Assembly: GCA_018136815.1 (NCBI GenBank)
Contig: CM030934.1
Location: 2,254,000 to 2,317,999, forward strand
DNA: 64,000 bases
Source of the DNA: Isochrysis galbana
Lineage: Eukaryota; Haptophyta; Isochrysidales; Isochrysidaceae
Reading direction: 5' to 3'
Below are positions 11,301 to 22,185 of this stretch, one piece after another. The notes beneath the pieces are model-generated. The model made no database searches and was not told the origin of the DNA. It saw only the letters and a program-made list of their open reading frames with translations. Each line of letters begins with the position of its first letter. Position 1 is the stretch's first letter. The translations under genes and the position numbers were made by a program.

Positions 11301-13963
11301 GGGTGGCGGTGGTGTTGGTGGAAGAGGCGTAGGCGGCGGCGATGTTGGAGGGGGAGGCGTCGGCGGCGGTTGTCTTGGCGGGGGAGACGAGGGGAGCGGC
11401 GGTGTTGGGGGCGGCGGCGTGGGCGGTGGTTGCGAGGGGGGCGTCGAGGGAGGCACAGAGGGTGGGAGCGACGGTGCGTTCGACGGTGGCGGCGGCGTGG
11501 GCGGAGGTGGAGTCGGTGGCGGTGGCGTTGGAGGTGGTGGCACTGGAGGAGGTAGCGTGGGCGGCGGCGGTGCTGGAGGCGGCGGCGTTGGTGGGGGTGG
11601 CGTGGGTGGCGGTGGTGTTGGTGGCGGAGGCGTTGGCGGTGGCGGTGTTGGAGGGGGAGGCGTGGGCGGCGGTGGTATGGGAGGGGGAGACGTGGGTGGC
11701 GGCGGTGTTGGGGGCGGCGGCGTGGGCGGTGAATGCGAGGGAGGCGTCGAGGGAGGCACAGAGGGTGGGAGCGACGGTGGGTTCGACGGTGGCGGTGGCG
11801 TGGGCGGAGGTGGAGTCGGTGGCGGTGGCGTTGGAGGTGGTGGCACAGGAGGAGGTAGCGTGGGCGGCGGCGGTGCTGGAGGCGGCGGCGTTGGTGGTGG
11901 CGTTGTGGGTGGCGGTGGTGTTGGTGGCGGAGGTGTTGGCGGTGGCGGTGTTGGAGGGGGAGGCGTGGGCGGCGGTGGTATTGGAGGGGGAGGCGTGGGC
12001 GGCGTCGGTGTTGGGGGCGGATGCGAGGGCGGTGGTTGCGAGGGAGGCGTCGAGGAAGGCACAGAGGGTGGGAGCGACGGTGGGTTCGACGGTGGCGGCG
12101 GCGTGGGCGGAGGTGGAGTCGGTGGCGGTGGCGCTGGAGGTGGTGGCACTGGAGGAGGTAGCGTGGGTGGCGGTGGCGTCGGAGGCGGCGAAGGCGGCAG
12201 CGTAGGCGGCGGCGTTGGTGGCGGTGGCGTCGGTGGCGGCGACGGGGGCGTGAAGGGTGGCTCTGAAGGCGGCGGCGGGGTCGGCGGTGGGGGCGCGGGC
12301 GGCGGTGCTGTTGGAGGGGGAGGCGTGGGCGGCGGCGGCATTGGCGGCGGCGGCGTGGGCGGAGGTGGAGTAGGTGGCGGTGGCCTTGGAGGCGGTGGCA
12401 CTGGAGGCGGCAGCGTGGGTAGCGGCGGTGCTGGAGGCGGCGACGTTGTTGGGGGCGGCGTGGGTGGCGGTGGTGTTGGTGGGGGAGGCGTGGGCGGCGG
12501 CGGTGTTGGAGGAGGAGGCGTGGGCGGCGGTGTTGGAGGGGGTGGCGTGGGCGGCGGCAGTGTTGGGGGCGGCGGTTGTGAGGGCGGGGTTGAGGGAGGC
12601 ACGGAGGGTGGGAGCGAGGGTGGGTTCGACGGTGGCGGTTGCGTGGGTGGAGGTGGAGCGGGTGGCGGTGGCGTTGGAGGCGATGGCACTGGAGGCGGTA
12701 GTGTAGGTGGCGGTGGCGTTGAAGGCGGCGGCGGCGATGGCGGCGGCGATGGCGGCGGCGGAGTTGGTGGCGGCGTCTTCGGTGGCGGCGGCGGCGGCGA
12801 AGACGGGGGGGTGAAGGGTGGCTCTAAAGGCGGCGGCGGGGTCGGCGGCGGGGGCACGGGCGGCGGTGATGTTGGAGGGGGAGGTGTGGGTGGGGGCGGC
12901 ATCGGTGGCGGCGGCGTGGGCGGTGGGGGCGCGGGCGGCGGTGCTGTTGGAGGGGAGGCGTGGGCGGCGGCGGAATTGGTGGCGGCGGCGTGGGCGGAGG
13001 TGGAGTGGGTGGCGGTGGCCTTGGAGGCGGTGGCACGGGAGGCGGTAGCGTAGGTGGCGGCGGTGCTGGAGGCGGCGGCGTTGGTGGTGGCGTTGTGGGT
13101 GGCGGTGGTGTTGGTGGCGGAGGCGTGGGCGGCGGCGATGTTGGAGGGGGAGGCGTCGGCGGCGGTTGTCTTGGCGGGGGAGACGAGGGGAGCGGCGGTG
13201 TTGGGGGCGGCGGCGTGGGCGGTGGTTGCGAGGGGGGCGTCGAGGGAGGCACAGAGGGTGGGAGCGACGGTGGGTTCGACGGTGGCGGCGGCGTGGGCGG
13301 AGGTGGAGTCGGTGGCGGTGGCGTTGGAGGTGGTGGCACAGGAGGAGGTAGCGTGGGCGGCGGCGGTGCTGGAGGCGGCGGCGTTGGTGGTGGCGTTGTG
13401 GGTGGCGGTGGTGTTGGTGGCGGAGGTGTTGGCGGTGGCGGTGTTGGAGGGGGAGGCGTGGGCGGCGGTGGTATTGGAGGGGGAGGCGTGGGCGGCGTCG
13501 GTGTTGGAGGAGGTGTGGATGGCGGGGGTGTTGGGGGTGACGGCTCCGGAGGGACGCTTGGCGGTGGCGGAGCAAATGGAGGCGGAGCGGGCGACGGAGG
13601 CGATGGCGGAGGCACGATCTCCTCCGATTTGGGCTTCGATGGGGGAGGGGTCGACGGCGGCTGGCTCGGAGGCGTCTGCGGTGGAGCGGCTGGAGGCTCC
13701 GACGGGGGGAGCGACGGAGAAGGAGGCTCGCTCGGCGGCGGCGGCGTGGGCGGAGGTGGAGTAGGTGGCGGTGGCCTTGGAGGCGGTGGCAGTGGAGGCG
13801 GCAGCGTGGGTAGCGGCGGTGCTGGAGGCGGTGACGTTGTTGGGGGCGGCGTGGGTGGCGGTGGTGTTGGTGGGGGAGGCGTGGGCGGCGGCGGTGTTGG
13901 AGGAGGAGGCGTGGGCGGCGGTGTTGGAGGGGGTGGCGTGGGCGGCGGCAGTGTTGGGGGCGG
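5328..13963 (-). CDS. Giant Pro-rich, membrane-anchored extracellular protein (pherophorin/extensin-like), 5' end missing
   Basis: Read from the gap downwards, it encodes more than 2,200 residues of PPPTPPPP/PPPAPPPP-type repeats (about 13963-7900). Next come more varied SPP/PPLPP blocks (to about 6740). The last ~470 residues are non-repetitive and Cys-containing. They include a motif VVGDGRVNIFDLAVL (about 6247-6306) like the Ca-binding half-repeat of dockerin/EF-hand loops. A single hydrophobic span GMVVVLVLVLIFAIGFFAA (about 5410-5490) and a short basic, Pro-rich tail ending DNQYS complete it. This predicts a type I surface or wall protein with a rigid Pro-rich stalk. The PPP frame breaks near 12951-12954: the G-run there has four bases where sister repeats at 10288 and 11155 have five. 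Upstream of that the PPP frame continues to the gap in another phase. The signal peptide and start are not in the window. The minus strand is chosen because only it continues into a unique domain with a membrane anchor. Confidence 0.8.
7900..13963 (-). repeat. Coding Pro-rich array with higher-order repeats
   Basis: Inside the array a distinctive block (SNPPSLPPSVPPSTPPSQ in the protein) recurs eight times, at about 9941, 10565, 10867, 11431, 11735, 12039, 12577 and 13227 (plus coordinates). Spacings are about 300 bp or roughly twice that. Longer near-identical copies exist at about 10270-10620, 11140-11485 and 12940-13280, showing recent duplication of ~350-bp pieces. The assembly gap falls inside this array, so its true length is unknown. 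Confidence 0.85.
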
Positions 13964-14063
13964 NNNNNNNNNNNNNNNNNNNNNNNNNNNNNNNNNNNNN
14001 NNNNNNNNNNNNNNNNNNNNNNNNNNNNNNNNNNNNNNNNNNNNNNNNNNNNNNNNNNNNNNN
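13964..14063. other. Assembly gap (100 N)
   Basis: Exactly 100 N, the usual placeholder for a gap of unknown size. It follows directly on the Pro-rich array and precedes the Arf-GEF in mid-exon. Confidence 0.99.
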
Positions 14064-16121
14064 TAGCCGAGGCAGCTGCTGCCGACGAGGCTGAGCGCTT
14101 TGCAATTGAGGAGGTGTTCCGGGGTTCCGCTCACTTGCCGACGGAAGCGTTGCTGGCTCTGGCCACGGCCCTCTCAGCCGCCGCCGGCACAGCTCCGGTG
14201 CCATCAGCTGCAATGCCTGTCACACCTGCCCGTGTGCCGTCGCCAACGCCGGGTCGTGTTGCGGCCAATGCCGACTCCGTCATGAAGAACGCCGAGCCAC
14301 CTTGCACACCAACAGCGCCGCCGCCGCCGCCGCCGCCTGGCACGCCGTGGTCTGTGAACCCTGCGTGCCTCGCCACACCTCATGCATCCACAACCATCGC
14401 CACATGTACATCGCCAGCTGAAGCAAGCACGTCCACGGCTGCAGCTGCTGCTGTCGTGTCTTCCCCCGCATTGCCTCGTCAGCTGGCCGTGTCAGTCGAG
14501 TTGTTGCTCGGCGTCGTCATGCGTAACCGCGACCGTTTCGAGGTACTTTGGCCATGCGTTGCACCGTGCGTCTCAGCTGCGCTGGCCGCTACCTCCGGCC
14601 CGGCGCCCATTCCTTCGCATCTGGCCTCGGCTGCTGCTTCAGCGGCTGGCCACTTGCTCGCTGCTGAGCACACCACCCACGCCCTCCTACGGCTCGCTCG
14701 CCGTCTCCTCCATCGATCGGCGGCGGTTGAGTCGATCGCCTTGCTTCTAGCTGAATTCCCGCCCGGGATCACAAGTGATGCTATTGTCGCTATCGCGCCG
14801 GCACTTCCAGACGTTGCTGCAGACATGCGCCCGGTGCCGCCCGCAGTCTCGCTCCCAAGCTATCTCCACGAGCAGCAGCAGCCATAGGGGCTGAGCTTAT
14901 TGGCTTGTTGCAGGCCGGCGGAGCAGCCGGCCTCACTTCCTCCGATTCATGGCTCGCGCTCACGCGCCTCGCCGCTGGAGTTGCGGCTGCTCCCATGCTT
15001 GGATCAGACGAGTCTGCATCGCGCGCAGGAACGGAGGCCCTCGCATCTCTCCTAGGCCATTCTGTGCACGGCGAGGGAGGCTGCGGAACCTCTTCATTCA
15101 GCACGCTCTCGGCACTCCTGTTGCTGAACGCGCATGCCGCACCCTCTCCCTCCCAGTGCGAGCGCGCGGTGGGCTTGCTACTCCAAACGCATGCCCGATT
15201 GCGAGCGTCAGCACAGCCGGCCGCCGCCGCCGGCCCAACTCCGGCGTGGAGGGCAGATTGGTTGCGAGTGCTCCGCGGTATGTGCGCGCTCTGCCTGGAC
15301 CCACGGCTCGCTTCAAGAGATGCCGCCCTCGTCGCTATCCAACGAGCGCTCCTTGACGCCGAGCTGCCACCCATGCCGCCATCCGTGTGGGTCGAGGCTT
15401 TTGAGCATGCCGTGTTCCCGTTCCTGTCCGAGCTGCTTCGAAGGTGAGGAATACACCAAATTTCCCCCCATGTCCCCGCTCGTGATTGCTCCTTTCTCTC
15501 AACATCAATCCACGCCCTCTGCCTCGCCGCCACGTCCCGACCGGCGGTGGTTCTCGACTTTTCACCTATCGCGCCACACTTTCCCATACGATGCCTTGCC
15601 CTTGAATCCCTTGCTACTGGTTCCACAGGTGGGTAGCATCGCCGGAGCCGGAGCAAGAGCGGCTGATGTTGCGCGCGGTCACCCTTCTCTCCAAGACATT
15701 CCTCCACCATCTATCGGGCCTTCTTACTCTTCCTTCATTCCACTTGTTGTGGTTGCGCGCCCTCGAGCTCCTCGAATCGTTTATGCGTGCGCCAGACTCC
15801 GAGAATCTAGCCGAGGCCGTCCCCGAAACGCTCAAGAACATGCTCCTCGTCATCGGTACTTCGGGTGCCTTTGAACAAACGGCCAAGCTCGGCGGCTCTG
15901 AGCAAGACCTTTGCCAGCTTACAGCCTCCATTGTCGGCAATATGTGCCCTCAGCTGACGAAGTCGCCTGATCTTGGTTGGCTTTGGGGAAACGAGACGAA
16001 TATCACGACTGAGGCTCAGGCCTCGGGCACCCCTACACCCACTACTATGGATGATGCGCCTCAAGCTTCGGCTAAGGAAGCCCCTCCACCGGTAGAGGAA
16101 TGCATCGGGAGCACCTCCTGA
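14064..16121 (+). CDS. GBF1: GBF1/GNOM-type Arf guanine-nucleotide exchange factor, C-terminal part
   Basis: Large Arf-GEFs of this family activate Arf GTPases at the Golgi and endosomes. The Sec7 domain would lie 5' of the gap. What remains is the HDS region: FRGSAHLPTEALLALATAL, ELLLGVVMRNRDRFEVLWP, WLRVLRGMCALCLDPR, WVEAFEHAVFPFLSELL, then the hallmark TLLSKTFLHHLSGLLTL and PETLKNMLLVIGTSGAF. A clean GT-AG intron spans 15444-15628 (aag/gtgagg to cacag/gtgg, phase 2) and joins SELLRR to WVASPEPEQERLMLRAV. The frame also changes near 14834-14880. Either a 26-nt GT-AG mini-intron (14834-14859) is removed, or one C is missing from the run at 14854-14856. The stop is at 16119-16121. A poly-Pro and Ala/Thr-rich insert lies near the start. 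The gene is truncated only by the gap; nothing else looks broken. Confidence 0.9.
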
Positions 16122-17399
16122 GGCTACGCTGCGGCCACACGAGACTTCGACGTACATTGTGCGCACGGATGGGCGCTATCGGTGGTGCTGTCCGCGGGCC
16201 CGGACCATGGCACATTCGTGGTGGCGTTCTTTCGCCACGTGCCGTCGAATTAACCCCTTCTGCGCGGCCGTACACGGCCTGTGGCCCGTGCACGTGTAGT
16301 GGGCGTGTTGTAATACCCTTCAGTCTTCGGTATGGAAAGAAGTTGAACCCCGCCATCGCCACCGTGTGCCGTGTGCTAGTTGTGCTTCTACTACCTACTA
16401 AGTTCACATGGGGAGGCCCCTCGTGCCCTCCTCCTCAGGCTTCCAACTCCCCTCCGGGGACAGGTCGGTCAATCTTATGCTCCGCCACTTGCCACTTGGT
16501 ATGAGCTGAGCCCTTGCATATCATAACAATAACCAAGCCTAGACTCGCCAATGGGCGCGGGCGCCTTGGCATCCGCAAGCGCAAGAAGGAGGAAGGAGGT
16601 GCAACGTGAGGTCCAAGTCCAAGTTGCTATCTTTTTTTCATACGACATACGACCCTCCCCCATTTTGTGGTGTAAATAAAACGACAGGAGCACCCACACT
16701 CCACACTTACACTTACTTGACACTTTATATTTCAGAGTTCGGAGGGTAGACTGGAGACTGGGAGCTGAGAGTGGCAACTCGCCACCCCTCGTTTCAAGGA
16801 CTCCTCGAGACGCGCACTCGGCCCATTTTTTTCCACGCCCCCTCCCCTCATTTTGCAGTTTGTATTTGTATACGGTATTATTATAGTATACCCTTTACCT
16901 TATTTCCCCTTCCCCTTCCCTTCCCTGGCAAGACCCACCCCCGCCCCTACTGTTGCCTGTTGTACGATTGCTTTCTAATACACCCTTTGTGCTGCAGTTC
17001 TGACTCAAACGCCGTGAAATGAAGATGAAGATCTGAGTATGTATCGAGTAGGAGTACTCCTAGCAAATATACAAAATACCTGCGACGAGACTTACAGGCG
17101 CTAGTTCATATTAATTCTGTACCCAAGTTAGTAAAGTACTCCTATATCCCCAGAGCTGATGAGTCTCTCCGTCCTCTCTCCCTCTCTTCCTCAGAAATGG
17201 GGGCAGGACTCCCTGTCCTCTCTCGCCTCGCCTCCCCGCCGCGTGGTATAAATGGATTACAAAAGGAGAGAACGATCTCACCTAGACTAGGAATCTTCAT
17301 CTGAGAATGAGAGAGGGCGAGTAGGTGGGAGTCTCTCTCTCTCTCTCTCTCCCCCCCCCCTCTCTCTCTCTCTCTCTCTCCCCTCTCTCTCTCTCTCAC

Positions 17400-17455
<56 letters not shown>

Positions 17456-17512
17456 TCTCTATCCTTCCCCCCCCCCCCCGCCGCACCGCCCCCCTCTCAC
17501 AGCTTTCCGACG
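16122..17512. other. Intergenic region
   Basis: No supported gene. The region is mixed sequence holding the 3' flank of the Arf-GEF and presumably the promoter of the lumen protein, which directly follows a CT tract and a C-run. TATA-like words occur but I cannot assign one. Confidence 0.4.
17328..17482. repeat. (CT)n microsatellite and poly-C run
   Basis: Nearly pure CT dinucleotide with short C runs, ending about 30 bp before the start codon at 17513. In an unannotated gene this probably forms the 5' untranslated leader or core promoter. Confidence 0.9.
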
Positions 17513-18084
17513 ATGCGCCTCCTCGGGGCCACCCTGCTCGCCACGGTGGCAGCGGCGACGGCCGCGCTGGGCACGGCGCAGACGAAGAGCACACGTTTGC
17601 CTTGGTCTGGACGGCGCGACGCCTGCTTCCTCCTCTCCTCCAGTGCAGTCGCAGCGTGGGCTTCCTGCGTAGTCTCGGTCTCGCCGGCGCTCGCTGAACC
17701 GCCACCCATCTTCCCTGTGCTGGCAGCACAGTCTGAGCTAGCGTGGCTGGCGGATAAGGATGACGTAGACACGTTTGCCACAATGCTTCTGATTGGCTTG
17801 CCATCAACAGGTCGGCTGTCCACCCCGCCTATCATACAATTCAACCTCTTCAAGACAATTGAGGCGTCGTTGCCAGAGAAGGATGCTGGCCTTTCATGGA
17901 TGCGGCGATCGAGTACATTGAATACACGCGCGATGCCAATGATCTAGTAGATCTTGCCCGCAACGCTCGTCGCCAGGGCGCTCAGCAAGAAATCGTCGCA
18001 GATTACGTGTTGCGTGCAGTGGATGCGGCGAAAGGGGCCAAGAAGTCGCTCGATGTGATGGTGCCGATGCTGAAGAAGGTCTGA
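17513..18084 (+). CDS. Predicted thylakoid-lumen protein with tripartite plastid leader
   Basis: The N-terminus has a secretory signal (MRLLGATLLATVAAATAALG), then a Ser/Arg-rich stretch with a twin Arg (WSGRRDA). A second hydrophobic segment follows (CFLLSSSAVAAWASCVVSVS), ending in PALA before EPPP, a standard AxA cleavage site. This order fits import into a plastid with extra membranes followed by Tat-type transport to the lumen. The mature part of ~125 residues looks helical (AWLADKDDVDTFATMLLIG; MDAAIEYIEYTRDANDLVDL; then helices rich in R, A and K). Its size and layout resemble PsbQ-like four-helix lumen proteins, but I cannot identify the family. The frame shifts between 17890 and 17896. 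One extra T in the run at 17892-17894 joins DAGL to FMDAAIEY. No convincing intron explains the shift. The stop is at 18082-18084. Confidence 0.6.
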
Positions 18085-18470
18085 GAGTGCGCCTGAGAGC
18101 GCAATGATGTCCGTGTTTAGGCTGATATCGTCATATTATTTTTGGCACTCGTCGCCCTACGCTGCCAGTGCAGCTGAACGCTGCTTTGCCCCTATTTTTT
18201 TCTACTTCCTCCACTTCTAGAAGACTCGCCACTCCACTGGATGATGGCTCGCTCGCTTGGTCCTCTATCCTTTGTACTACTTGCTGCCTTGTGTTAGCCG
18301 GTAGAGATAGCAGTCTGTATACGCTGAACAGTATATTTACACCACCGACCGAATCCTATGTAATAGTTCCTAGTGTTGGTTTGTGGTTGACAGTGTGGCT
18401 GGGTTGTGGATAGATGTGGAATGTAGGATAGCTCCTCATGAACATGAACAAAGGGCAACTATCGTTTTAA
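18085..18470. other. Intergenic spacer
   Basis: No gene recognised. It presumably contains the 3' flank of the lumen-protein gene. Confidence 0.35.
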
Positions 18471-18600
18471 AAACCCTTTTGAAATTCACACCACGCGCGC
18501 GGCTTTGGGACTCACTCACGTATCCACGCCCACATCCCTCCGTTCCCTCACAACCCGCCTATGCGGCACTACGATCATCCCTTGTGCCTTGCTTGTGCAC
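18471..18600 (-). mobile_element. LINE 3'-end fragment
   Basis: The sequence aaacccttttgaaattcac, then cacgcgcgcggct and catccctccgttccctcac, follows the LINE 3' terminus at 2840-2960 and 41005-41110, with divergence. It lies head-to-head with the plus-strand fragment that follows. Confidence 0.55.
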
Positions 18601-19625
18601 TACTTGCCTCCTTCGCAGAGCGAAGGACAACGCGTCCAGAGGCGGCGACCTAGCCGAGGAGTGGGCTAGCGCAAAAGCGCTCGTCGCCACATTCCTAAGG
18701 GAGGAGACACGGGCCAGAAGAACGCCCACCATCCAGTCTACTCTGGAAAAAACAATTGCGACTCTCAACATAAAACTGATCAAGAGGGAGGGGCCCAGAC
18801 GCGAACCTCACGCGTGAGATCGCGGAAGCCAACCGAAAGCTAGCAGACGAGCGAGGCAGGACGCCCTTAAGGCACCTTCCTTTATACGCCAAACTCCGCC
18901 AAGAAGACCTCCACTCTAAAGAATTCTTCAGGAAGCTCAAACAACAAAAGTGGAACGGGAACTATCAAGAGATCTACGATCTACAAGCGACCGACGACTG
19001 GGACACTGGGACAACCCCATGCACGCCGACCACGACACAACCACATCCGACGAAGGCATACGAAAAGAATTCAGAAGGTACTACTCCTGGCTGTATTCCC
19101 CAAAGAATCGAGACGAGAACCCGAACTCGAGATCACACTATCCGACCGGCCCCTCGCGAACTCGACAAACGCCGACTCGAGGGGCGAGGGGCGGATCACA
19201 GTCAGTAGACGAGACCACACTAGCCATCCGGAGCATAGATAGGCCCCGGCAAAAGCGCGGGACCAGACGGGATACCGGCGGAAGTATACAAGGCACACGA
19301 GAAACGAGTAGCACCGATCCTGACGGAACTATATACAAGCCCAAACATTTGACACAGGCCTTATCCCGTATACCATGAGGGAGGGCGATATCATACTTCT
19401 GTACAAAAAGGGGGATGCGCGCGACCCTAGAAACTATAGACCCATAACGTTATTGCAAAGTGACTATAAAATCTTGGCGAAAATACTAACCAACTGACTT
19501 AGCAAAGTAATAGGTAAAATTGTCTCGGAGGACCAACTGGGCTTCGTGCCCAGAAGACTGATAAGCGAAGCCACACACCTTTTGCAACTTACGAGGGTGT
19601 TTGTTGCATTCCTGCCCATCTGAAG
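18601..19625 (+). mobile_element. LINE fragment with reverse-transcriptase motifs
   Basis: Plus-strand frames read LRHLPLYAKLRQEDLHSKEF, then AGPDGIPAEVYKAHEKRVAP. From about 19378 they read DIILLYKKGDARDPRNYRPI, followed by SKVIGKIVSEDQLGFVPRR. These are the classic N-terminal blocks of LINE reverse transcriptases (GPDGIPAE, NYRPI, QLGFVPRR). Several stops and frame changes show it is dead. The copy ends at about 19625, before the catalytic FADD box. Confidence 0.85.
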
Positions 19626-20340
19626 GTTGTAGGTCTTCATCTTCCGCTGGGTTGTTCGACCCGAACTGCACCCGGGTGTCCAACTTGAGCTTGGAGATGC
19701 GGTCGCAACAAATGCAGCCGAATGCCAAAGACAAACCGTGACCCTGTCGAACACGCGATGACTACTGGCTCGTAGGCAGAGGGCCGTTCGACCGAGCCGG
19801 CAGCTGACGCGGCCGTGAAGGAGTCGTTGGTTGTTGCTTGCGGGAATATGTCTGAGAGGTCATAGTCCTGGCGGCGGGATTCCGATTTAGAGGTCGGGTA
19901 CGCCGACCGTGGAACCCTAGAAGCCGGAGAGGCGTGGCCCTTTGGGTCTAGAGCAGGAGGCTCGCCCATGGGTGGTTCCCTCTGAACCGGCCTAGCAGAA
20001 TCCGCAGCCGCCTCGGTCCGATCCATGGACGGACTTGAAGCGGGCTCTTGGCGGGCTTGGAGTAGCTGAGTCAGGGCTTTGAACCCTGCTTCAACTTGAT
20101 CCCGGAGAAGCCCCTCCCTCGCCTCTGCCGCGGCAAGGGATGAATGTAGGCGCTCCACAGCCCTTTCAGGGTGTTGGTCTCCGCCTGAAGCCTTGCCATT
20201 TCCGCATCCTGACGCGCCGCGGCCGTCTCGATCGGGGTGATCTCTTGATCAAGGACCCCTTTTGATGACGGCGGGGCATAGTCCCGGTAAGCGGGGCTTC
20301 GGAAGCTGATCCCCTCCCCGCGCCCCGGTGGCCGCGCTAC
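19626..20340 (-). other. Unrecognised coding-like fragment, possibly retroelement-derived
   Basis: The minus strand carries protein-like sequence: EITPIETAAARQDAEMARLQ, AAAEAREGLLRDQVEAGFKA and SLAFGCICCDRISKLKLDTR. It is rich in Ala, Glu and Gln with coiled-coil character. The stretch is not intact and sits between LINE remnants. It could be part of a retroelement structural gene or a decayed host gene. I do not recognise a family. Confidence 0.3.
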
Positions 20341-20345
20341 CTTAA

Positions 20346-20490
20346 GAGATAAGTGTCGTCGTGTCGTCTTTGGCGTGTGTTATTCGTTATTCGTCATATT
20401 TTAGGCGAGTTTCTTGGCAAGGCTACGGCTAAGTGCCAAGTGCGTTTGCTACGAGGCTGAGATTTGTACTCATCGTCAGGTTGCCGCGCG
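20346..20490 (-). mobile_element. LINE C-terminal tail fragment
   Basis: The sequence ttaggcgagtttcttggc... gctacgaggctgag parallels 41327-41400 and 3184-3260, the very end of the LINE coding region. Short and decayed. Confidence 0.5.
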
Positions 20491-20833
20491 GAGATATAAG
20501 TTATACGTTATACAAGTTACTATTACTATTTTGATTATGAGTTATGAAAGAGTCACGAGCTCATGTTCACGTTCGTTTTTTTACGTAAGTAACTCTCTTG
20601 ACCGTGGCGGCCCAGCAGCCAAACTTTTCGTAAGTACTAGTAAGCATAACTCACTCGCTCAGAGCGCTTCGATGAGTAAGCTGACTCTTTTTCGTAAGCA
20701 GTGAACACTGAATATGTTTGTGCTTCTGCCACGTCTCGTGTGATTCGTAGTCGAAAGAATCTGCTCGTCACTAAATTCAGTAACGAAAGGTCTTCCTTAT
20801 CGCCTCGTCGGGAGTTGCGAGCGGCCGCCGTCG
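20491..20833. other. Spacer upstream of the 2H phosphoesterase gene
   Basis: No coding signal. Relatively AT-rich compared with flanks; the promoter of the following gene is presumably here. Confidence 0.3.
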
Positions 20834-21800
20834 ATGGCGTCGTCGTGGCTTAACCCGTTCGTCGCTCGGCTCGTGTCTGGCGAGGAGCTGGAGGGGCAGT
20901 ACTGCGGTCTGCTCGTGATTTGTTCGTGGCCGATGCCCAGCCCTGTTGTCGAGCAGCTCCTTGCCTTCCGCGAGGCGCTGCGGCAACAGGCAGAGCGAAT
21001 GCCAGAGGCAGCGTATGTCTACCCGGCCACCACCCTGCACTGCACTGTTGCAACTCTGCGCCCTTTCACAGCGGGGCCGCTCACCGGCCGCGCGCTGGAG
21101 GAGGAGCTTGAGCGCTGGCGGCCCGTCCTTGCAGCCGCGCGCGATGACCCCGAGTGGCCTGCGGGAGCGTTCAAGCTGCACATGCAACAGCCCACATTTG
21201 AGGGGTCATCGGCCATCTTGAAATATGAGGACTGTGACGGCGCCATAAGGCGCATGCGCTCCGCGCTGCGACGTGCTATAGAAAAGGTGCGTGTGGCGAT
21301 TGCATGCTTGCTTATGAATTCACTCTGTCCTTGGAACTGATGGGGTCACCTGGCCCGCTTGAATATGCAGGCAGGTGGTATTGCAGCTGAGGGTAGCAGC
21401 GATCGCAGTCTTGCAAAACCTCTGATCGGATGCCCTCCGGGCACGCCAGCTCCCCATCTGCCAGATATCGTACATTCAACTGTGTTGCGATGGTCAGCAG
21501 AGGTCCCGGAGGAAAAGCGGGCCTCAGCGCGCGCAGCATTTGCTTGCGCTGCATCTCGGGTCACACCAGTGACATTCATTGTGAAATCAGGAATTGTGAG
21601 TCCATGATAGGCCCAAGAAGGCATCACGTATTCGCCAGAGCCATTTTCCCCCTTCCTTTTATGCACCCCGTTTCTACTCCTTAGGATTTGAACATCCATC
21701 ACAATCACCCCTCGCTGTGCAGGTGGCTGTGACCGAAGATGTACCTTTCATGCACATTCGCCCAGAAGATGCAACCCAAAAGGTTTGGTGGAGGGCTTGA
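20834..21800 (+). CDS. 2H phosphoesterase-superfamily protein
   Basis: Three exons: 20834-21286, 21371-21595 and 21723-21800. Introns of 84 and 127 nt have boundaries aaaag/gtgcgt...gcag/gcag and att/gtgagt...gcag/gtgg, both phase 0. The protein is 251 residues. Two H-x-T motifs sit 117 residues apart: LHCTV (His69, Thr71) and VHSTV (His186, Thr188). That is the paired catalytic signature of the 2H fold (LigT-like RNA ligase/cyclic phosphodiesterase relatives), which hydrolyses cyclic phosphates on RNA ends or nucleotides. Length fits the family. There is no obvious targeting peptide, so a cytosolic or nuclear location is likely. The substrate cannot be told from sequence. The short third exon ends ATQKVWWRA. 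Confidence 0.78.
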
Positions 21801-22185
21801 CAATACCACCTGGAGCAACAGCAAGAAGGCTGGTTACAGTGGTGTGGAAGCTGATGAAGTGTCATTGCGTGGCAGCAAGGAACAGGCAAGAAATGAGACT
21901 TGAAAGGAATAGAAGAGCAGTAGAGAGCAGAGGGCGACAAAAGGCGCTAGAAACACATAGCACATAGTTTGTAGTTTTAGCGAAACCAGACAATGCGGGT
22001 AGCGTGTATGATCCATTTTTTGGCAAACGATGCGCTTTCACTGCTTTGTCGATGAGGACCGCCTCAATGAATGTGAACGCTCTCTTCGCGCACGCAAGCA
22101 TCCTCGCAGGCGATCATCTTAGCCCATAACTCTTGACTCTTGTTGGTTGTGGGCTTGTGGCTTGATTGAACTAATTTAGTTAGTA
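21801..22185. other. Intergenic spacer
   Basis: 3' flank of the phosphoesterase gene; no gene recognised. Confidence 0.3.

Noticed and set aside
7630-13053. 1,807-codon open frame on the plus strand, almost all Gly with Val/Ala
   Set aside because: It is the reverse complement of the Pro-rich array. It has no unique domain, signal or anchor, whereas the minus strand continues into a Cys-containing domain with a membrane span.
9652-13575. Long Ala/Thr/Ser/Asn- and His/Arg-rich open frames on the minus strand
   Set aside because: Alternative phases of the same repeat; the frame shift near 12951 mixes them with the real one.
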